In this document: in pieces, positions 5,396 to 5,900 of the stretch
Position numbering within the stretch: the stretch's first letter is position 1
Layout: each line of letters starts with the position of its first letter
NCBI GenBank assembly: GCA_913776405.1
Contig: CAJYOV010000307.1
Coordinates: 1-5,900 of the forward strand
DNA: 5,900 nucleotides
Direction of reading: 5' to 3'
DNA from: Pseudobdellovibrionaceae bacterium
Lineage (GTDB): Bacteria; Bdellovibrionota; Bdellovibrionia; Bdellovibrionales; JAMPXM01
Made by a program: the position numbers and the translations under genes
Notes under the pieces: model-generated
Database searches by the model: none
What the model was told of the DNA's origin: nothing
The model's input: only the letters and a program-made list of their open reading frames with translations

Positions 5396-5900
5396 TTAGT
5401 TGTTCTCGCTGCCAGGCGCCGCTTTATCGGTGACTGGAAACAGCTGAATATTCATCTGATAAACGCGGTCACCTTTTGTGCTTTTGCGTTTCACAAGGAT
5501 GTCGCGCTGAACGCGTTTGCGAAGCTGACGAAGCTCGAAGCGAACTTGTTGGAACTCGTCTTCTGTCATCGCAAGAGTCATTGCACCGAACTCACGCTCT
5601 TTCGGAGAGTCACGGAAGAGAGATTCGATACCAAGATAGATCAACTCAGCTTGAAGCTTGCGAATCAACGCCACCGGCAAATCTTGCGGCGACTCGATCA
5701 AGTCGCGACCTTTTGAAACTTCGCCTGAGTCGAGATTGCGAGCCAGTTCGCCCGAATCGATCAATTTACGAAGAGAGGCGCGAATGTCATCCGCGTTCGC
5801 TTTGGGACGGAAGAGGCGCGCGAGTGTCTGCGGCTCAAACTTCACACCTGATTGTTCAGACATTGCGTAAAGAACCCAGCCGATCCAGCTTGGGACTTTC
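5396..5900 (-). CDS. TIGR02147/DUF4423 family protein, C-terminal part (cut by right edge)
   Basis: The stop TAA is at 5398-5396 and the frame stays open to the window edge, giving 167 visible codons. A Met at 5863 is not the start: the frame continues upstream with KVPSWIGWVLYA, which matches the conserved W-x-x-W region of the family. After it come a predicted winged-helix-like segment (about 60 residues, FEPQTLARLF to LIDSGELARN), an AELIYLGIESLF helix, then the family's C-terminal core: MTLAMTEDEFQQVRFELRQL, a basic RKRVQRDILVKRK stretch and YQMNIQLFPVT. Members usually have about 260-300 residues, so around 100 N-terminal residues are missing. The family is mostly uncharacterised; a DNA-binding or regulatory role is suggested by fold only. 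It is convergent with the methyltransferase operon, 331 bases apart. Confidence 0.82.
   Translation of the reverse strand, partial: KVPSWIGWVLYAMSEQSGVKFEPQTLARLFRPKANADDIRASLRKLIDSGELARNLDSGEVSKGRDLIESPQDLPVALIRKLQAELIYLGIESLFRDSPKEREFGAMTLAMTEDEFQQVRFELRQLRKRVQRDILVKRKSTKGDRVYQMNIQLFPVTDKAAPGSENN

Overview
The window is ordinary chromosomal bacterial DNA with mid-range base composition. It is tightly packed with genes on both strands and has no mobile element, rRNA, tRNA or CRISPR array that I can see. Two gene types suggest a Bdellovibrio-like deltaproteobacterial relative (Bdellovibrionota): a TIGR02147/DUF4423 family protein at the right end, a family I know chiefly as paralogues in Bdellovibrio and Fibrobacter, and an exported lipoprotein peptidase at the left end. 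This placement is an inference from gene content, not from a phylogenetic marker.

Layout from left to right. (1) On the minus strand, running off the left edge, is the N-terminal 270 residues of an M3-family (thimet/oligopeptidase A-like) zinc peptidase. It carries a lipoprotein signal with a lipobox at Cys33 and a twin-arginine-like start. (2) A divergent 109-base spacer with repeated ATTGGTC/GACCAAT boxes leads to a 47-residue single-span membrane protein on the plus strand, with a near-perfect Shine-Dalgarno. (3) Convergent to it is a complete 524-residue ABC-F ATPase on the minus strand; a 10-bp inverted repeat lies across its stop codon. (4) A 233-base divergent spacer contains a 12-bp palindrome, a 7-bp hairpin, an ABC-F leader hairpin and a weak promoter. 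(5) A plus-strand two-gene operon follows: a 12-span MFS transporter starting at TTG, joined by an ATGA overlap to a stand-alone RlmK-type 23S rRNA methyltransferase. (6) A 331-base gene-free stretch is rich in hairpins and ends in a T7 tract, possibly a small RNA. (7) On the minus strand, cut by the right edge, is the C-terminal 167 residues of a TIGR02147 protein.

Functionally the genes are mixed. The ABC-F protein and the RlmK-like enzyme both act on the ribosome, but they are divergently transcribed and separated by the transporter, so no shared pathway can be claimed. I see no convincing new multi-gene system. The points most worth checking are the peptidase with a Tat-like lipoprotein signal, the small membrane protein, the split RlmK module and the structured 5155-5384 region.
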